A DNA stretch of 64,000 nucleotides. Source: DATJGF01 sp035495315 (GTDB taxonomy: Bacteria > Verrucomicrobiota > Verrucomicrobiia > Limisphaerales > UBA8199). The DNA lies in assembly GCA_035495315.1 (NCBI GenBank), contig DATJGF010000079.1:1-64000 (forward strand), in the 5' to 3' direction. The stretch's first letter is position 1. Every line of letters begins with the position of its first letter. The translations under genes and the position numbers were made by a program. Shown here piece by piece: positions 62,917 to 64,000 of the stretch. The notes under the pieces were generated by a model that was not told the DNA's origin, ran no database searches, and saw only the letters and a list, made by a program, of their open reading frames with translations.

Positions 62917-64000
62917 TCACGCGGCGACTTTGCCATTGAACTGTGCTTCTTCCGTGGAGTCGTGTAACGCCTGGGTTGAGCTCTCGCCGCAAATATTTGT
63001 TATTTCGTCAAAATAGCCGGCACCCACAAAGGCCTGGTGTTTAACCGCGCTGTAACCTTCAGCTTCCGCAGCGAATTCCTGCTCCTGTAATTCGGTGTAG
63101 GCGGCCATTTGGCGTTCTTTATAACCACGCGCCAGTTTCCACATGCTGTAATTGAGGGCGTGGAATCCCGCCAGGGTGACAAATTGGAACTTGTACCCCA
63201 TCGCACCCAGCTCCCTTTGGAATTTCGAGATCGTCGACACGTCCAGGTGCCTTTGCCAATTGAATGACGGCGAGCAATTGTACGCGAGCCATTTGTCCGG
63301 GTACACCTTCTTCACCCCTTCGGCAAATTCTCGCGCCGCCTCCAGATCAGGTTTGCTGGTCTCGCACCAGAGCATATCCGCGTAGGGCGCGTACTCGATC
63401 GCGCGGGCGATCGCCAATTCGAGCCCTGCCCGGATTCGGAAGAATCCTTCGTCGGTGCGATCGCCGGTGCAAAAGGGTTTATCGCGTTCGTCAAAATCAC
63501 TCGTCAACAGTTTCGCGGCCTCGGCATCTGTGCGCGCGATTAAAATCGCCGGCACACCGGCGACGTCGGCCGCCAAACGGGCAGCAGTGAGCTTGTTGAT
63601 GAATTCGAACGTGGGCACCAGCACCTTGCCGCCCATGTGCCCGCATTTTTTGGCCGAAGCCAGCTGGTCTTCGAAGTGAACGCCAGCCGCGCCTTCCTCG
63701 ATCATTCCCAGCATGAGTTCATAGGCGTTCAATACGCCGCCAAAACCAGCCTCCGCATCCGCCACGATTGGGGTCCAGAAATCGACCTTGTCTTCGCCCT
63801 TGAGCAACTGGATTTGATCCGCTCGCCGAAGCGCTCGGTTGAGCCGACGAACGACCATTGGGACACTATTGGCCGGATAGAGGCTTTGGTCGGGGTAGGT
63901 TGCACCGGCGAGGTTGGCATCCGCCGCCACCTGCCAGCCGCTCAGGTAGATTGCCTTGAGCCCCGCCTGGGCCATCTGCACCGCCTGATTCCCTGTCAAG
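62917..64000 (-). CDS. aceA: Isocitrate lyase, 5' end outside the window
   Basis: This is the C-terminal part (361 codons) of isocitrate lyase, which splits isocitrate to glyoxylate and succinate in the glyoxylate shunt. The KKCGH catalytic motif (SAKKCGHMGGKVL) is present, along with TGNQAVQMAQAGLKAIYLSG, VPAILIARTDAEAAKLL and NCSPSFNWQRHL. The first codon in the window is internal, corresponding to the typical GALTGNQAVQ position; about 75 N-terminal residues lie past base 64000. It is convergent with the dehydrogenase gene. The enzyme is cytoplasmic. Confidence 0.97.
   Translation of the reverse strand, partial: LTGNQAVQMAQAGLKAIYLSGWQVAADANLAGATYPDQSLYPANSVPMVVRRLNRALRRADQIQLLKGEDKVDFWTPIVADAEAGFGGVLNAYELMLGMIEEGAAGVHFEDQLASAKKCGHMGGKVLVPTFEFINKLTAARLAADVAGVPAILIARTDAEAAKLLTSDFDERDKPFCTGDRTDEGFFRIRAGLELAIARAIEYAPYADMLWCETSKPDLEAAREFAEGVKKVYPDKWLAYNCSPSFNWQRHLDVSTISKFQRELGAMGYKFQFVTLAGFHALNYSMWKLARGYKERQMAAYTELQEQEFAAEAEGYSAVKHQAFVGAGYFDEITNICGESSTQALHDSTEEAQFNGKVAA

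Noticed and set aside
1..64000. Transposase, integrase, phage or tRNA genes
   Set aside because: No frame resembled a transposase, integrase or phage protein, and no tRNA cloverleaf was spotted by eye. A tRNA search program was not available, so a missed tRNA cannot be excluded.

Overview
The window looks like chromosomal DNA of a Verrucomicrobiota bacterium, probably a free-living soil or freshwater member of the Pedosphaera/Limisphaerales type. This is inferred from gene content, not from a marker gene. The clues are three single-pseudopilin proteins with the FTLIELLVVIAIIA head, a PSCyt1/DUF1549/DUF1553 protein paired with a Tat-exported DUF1501 protein, three FG-GAP/ASPIC-UnbV (CRTAC1-type) proteins, large secreted proteins ending in a W...FYRL-type module, a DUF1573 protein, and many short palindromic repeats. 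No rRNA, tRNA, transposase, phage gene or CRISPR array was seen.

Layout. 1-13.5 kb: two paralogous secreted 'propeller + helical domain' proteins (400-2049 and 10180-12540, both minus), a CsgG-like zinc-ribbon protein, an APC permease followed by a DegT/DnrJ aminotransferase, a large glycoside hydrolase family 2 protein, an orphan antitoxin-like gene and a pseudopilin. 13.5-25.5 kb: a very large secreted beta-helix protein, a truncated LRR protein, a nucleotidyltransferase pair, the PSD1/DUF1501 pair and a heme-motif beta-propeller protein. 25.5-32 kb: a DUF6057-like membrane protein and a double-length CRTAC1 protein. 32-36.9 kb: a pseudopilin, a SIMPL protein, a small coupled gene, a homocysteine methyltransferase-family protein and a YdeI/DUF1905 protein. 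36.9-43.4 kb: a minus-strand run of an FAD monooxygenase, DUF1573, rhodanese, MauE/DoxX and HTTM. 43.5-49.4 kb: a YgjP-type metallopeptidase, an LptF/LptG permease, an SDR oxidoreductase, a zinc-ribbon membrane protein and a serine hydrolase fused to a NamZ (DUF1343) domain. 49.5-62.8 kb: two tandem CRTAC1 proteins, a beta-helix protein, a SUMF1-like lipoprotein, a protein with a duplicated CBM9-like domain, a pseudopilin and a sorbosone-dehydrogenase-like protein. 62.9 kb to the end: isocitrate lyase, running off the window.

Working together. Most products carry export signals (Sec, Tat or lipoprotein). The set suggests a cell that degrades and oxidises polysaccharide or other polymer outside the cytoplasm (GH2, CBM9/LamG proteins, PSCyt1/PSD1, sorbosone dehydrogenase) and uses the glyoxylate shunt.

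Most unusual signal. Several families of short palindromic repeats lie not only between genes but inside reading frames. One supplies the only usable start of the GH2 gene, one encodes the linker between that protein's two domains, one supplies a stop codon, one encodes a membrane-protein loop, and a cluster lies between the start codon and the Tat motif of the DUF1501 protein.
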